A stretch of DNA of 6,911 nt from the NCBI GenBank assembly GCA_002371335.1, contig DFHP01000006.1:18022-24932 (forward strand). Reading direction: 5' to 3'. Below the pieces are notes generated by a model, which did not search any database, had not been told where the DNA came from, and saw only the letters and a program-made list of their open reading frames with translations. Within the stretch, counting starts at the first letter, position 1. Each line of letters begins with the position of its first letter. Both the position numbers and the translations under genes were made by a program. This document shows positions 5,365-6,911 of this stretch, piece by piece. The stretch is from Eubacterium sp. UBA3720. Its GTDB lineage: Bacteria > Bacillota > Clostridia > Lachnospirales > Lachnospiraceae.

Positions 5365-6813
5365 ATGGATCCGGAGAGACAAAAACACGCGCCTGTTTAT
5401 GAGGCATTAGAAAAATTTAAGAAGAAAAGAGTCGTGCCGTTTGATGTTCCGGGACACAAAAGAGGCCGCGGGAATCCGGAGCTTGTCAGTCTTCTCGGGG
5501 AGAAGTGCGTCAGCCTCGACGTTAATTCCATGAAACCGCTGGACAATCTCTGTCATCCGGTAAGCGTCATTCAGGAGGCGGAGGAACTGACAGCTGAAGC
5601 CTTCGGCGCAGAGCATGCATTTCTGATGGTCGGCGGCACCACATCGGCCGTACAGAGCATGATCCTGTCCTGCTGCAAGCAGGGTGATGAGATCATCCTG
5701 CCGAGAAATGTGCACAAAAGCGTCATCAACGCTCTTGTATTATGCGGCGCCATCCCGGTCTACGTGGAACCGAAGACTGAACCAAGGATCGGAATTGCCC
5801 TTGGAGTGGAACCCTCTGAGGTGGAAAAGACCATGAACGAGCATCCCAGAGCGGCAGCTGTTCTGGTGAACAATCCTACATACTACGGAATATGTTCGGA
5901 CCTGAAGACTATTACCGATCTGGCTCATTTGCATGGCATGCGGATGCTGGTGGACGAAGCACATGGAACACATCTTTATTTTGGAAAAGACCTTCCGGTC
6001 AGCGCCATGGCGGCGGGGGCGGATATGGCGGCGGTTTCCATGCATAAATCAGGCGGCAGCCTGACGCAGAGTTCTATACTTCTGACCAATAACGGCGTCA
6101 ACGCCGACTATGTCCGGCAGATCATCAATCTTACCCAGACCACGAGCGCGTCGTATCTGCTGATCGCGAGTCTGGATATATCGCGCCGGAACCTGGCTCT
6201 CCGCGGCGAGGAGTTTTTCAGAAAAGTAGTAAATATGGCGGAATATGCCCGCGATGAAATAAATAAGATCGGAGGCTATTACGCATACGGAAAAGAGCTG
6301 GTGAACGGAACGAGCGTTTTTGACTATGATCTCAGCAAGCTTTCAATATATACGCAGGGGATCGGCCTGACAGGCATTGAGGTCTACGATCTTCTGAGGG
6401 ACGAGTACGATATTCAGATAGAGTTCGGAGATATCGGAAACATTCTGGCTTATATTTCCATAGGAGACAGGCTTCGGGATATTGAGCGTCTGGCGGGAGC
6501 GCTGGCGGATATAAAGCGTCTATATGAGAAGGACAAGATGCCTGTGGTCACGGGAGACTATATTCAGCCGGAGGTAGTAGTTTCTCCGCAGACGGCGTTT
6601 TACAGTGAGAAAAAGCCGGTGCCTGTCAGGGAAAGCGCCGGTCATATATGCGGTGAATTCATTATGTGCTATCCGCCCGGAATACCGATCCTGGCGCCGG
6701 GAGAACGGATAACGGAAGATATCATTAATTATATAGAATACGCGAAGGAGAAGGGATGCTCTCTTCAGGGAACGGAGGATATCAAGGCAGAATTTCTGAA
6801 CATTCTGACATGA
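5365..6813 (+). CDS. PLP-dependent Orn/Lys/Arg decarboxylase (SpeA/YaaO type)
   Basis: The 482-residue protein is a fold-type I pyridoxal-phosphate decarboxylase of the short Gram-positive group that includes B. subtilis SpeA (arginine decarboxylase) and YaaO. It lacks the N-terminal wing domain of the larger inducible E. coli enzymes. It would convert a basic amino acid to agmatine, cadaverine or putrescine for polyamine synthesis or acid consumption. Visible motifs (numbered from 5365) are PGHKRG (29-34), the phosphate-binding GGTTS (89-93), PRNVHKS (112-118), VDEAHG with Asp197 and His200 contacting the cofactor ring, and SMHKSGGSLTQSS with the Schiff-base Lys228. The C-terminal domain is complete. 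The start at 5365 is preferred because AAGGA (5351-5355) lies 9 bases upstream; the in-frame ATG at 5359, two codons earlier, is too close. The substrate cannot be read from the sequence, so no symbol is given. Expression is probably controlled by the terminator directly upstream. Confidence 0.93.
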   Translation: MDPERQKHAPVYEALEKFKKKRVVPFDVPGHKRGRGNPELVSLLGEKCVSLDVNSMKPLDNLCHPVSVIQEAEELTAEAFGAEHAFLMVGGTTSAVQSMILSCCKQGDEIILPRNVHKSVINALVLCGAIPVYVEPKTEPRIGIALGVEPSEVEKTMNEHPRAAAVLVNNPTYYGICSDLKTITDLAHLHGMRMLVDEAHGTHLYFGKDLPVSAMAAGADMAAVSMHKSGGSLTQSSILLTNNGVNADYVRQIINLTQTTSASYLLIASLDISRRNLALRGEEFFRKVVNMAEYARDEINKIGGYYAYGKELVNGTSVFDYDLSKLSIYTQGIGLTGIEVYDLLRDEYDIQIEFGDIGNILAYISIGDRLRDIERLAGALADIKRLYEKDKMPVVTGDYIQPEVVVSPQTAFYSEKKPVPVRESAGHICGEFIMCYPPGIPILAPGERITEDIINYIEYAKEKGCSLQGTEDIKAEFLNILT

Positions 6814-6911
6814 GCAGGTAATTGTGGAACTCCTTGTAGTGCAGGAAATTGTGTGACGATTCAAACGGCTTCCGCGCAAAGAACTTCTATGTATTCACTT
6901 CATCTGCTGCT
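6814..6911. other. Window end without a supported gene
   Basis: No start codon with a ribosome binding site, terminator hairpin or recognisable partial protein is visible after the decarboxylase. The minus strand has stops in all three frames. The frame following the decarboxylase stop stays open to the edge but shows no protein-like character. The next gene of any operon would lie beyond the window. Confidence 0.5.

Noticed and set aside
6814..6911. Open frame continuing in phase after the decarboxylase stop
   Set aside because: It has no start signal and no protein-like composition; the decarboxylase is already full length.

Overview
The window looks like a chromosomal segment of a Firmicute in the Clostridia, most likely a Lachnospiraceae-type anaerobe. 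This is an inference from several things seen in the sequence: strong GGAGG-type ribosome binding sites, a CIRCE heat-shock operator, moderate GC content, a short Bacillus SpeA/YaaO-type decarboxylase, and a thioredoxin reductase with a clostridial-looking, non-canonical pyridine-nucleotide site. No mobile element, CRISPR array, tRNA or rRNA is visible.

Left part (1-1594, plus strand): a thioredoxin gene (trxA) is followed 17 bases later by a thioredoxin reductase-like flavoprotein (trxB). They form one redox operon with a promoter near 127-157, and a perfect 20-bp inverted repeat closes it as a terminator (1549-1594). The terminator has A- and T-tracts on both sides, so it can also stop the convergent operon coming from the right.

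Middle part (5045 down to 1700, minus strand): a lon protease gene and trmO (tRNA t6A37 methyltransferase) overlap by 8 bases and form a two-gene operon. It is driven by a sigma-A-type promoter (TTGACA, 18-base spacer, TAATAT). A nearly perfect CIRCE element, the HrcA repressor operator, sits at the expected transcription start. This places ATP-dependent proteolysis and a tRNA anticodon-loop modification under apparent heat-shock control.

Right part (5088-6911, plus strand): a divergent promoter is followed by about 190 bases of non-coding sequence with strong nested complementarity, then a Rho-independent terminator that ends only 23 bases before the start of a PLP-dependent Orn/Lys/Arg decarboxylase gene. 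No promoter is visible between terminator and gene. The simplest reading is an attenuated leader RNA (riboswitch-like) controlling polyamine or acid-stress decarboxylation; a free-standing small RNA (for example 6S-like) is the main alternative. This RNA is the best candidate for something undescribed. The last 98 bases hold no gene I can support.
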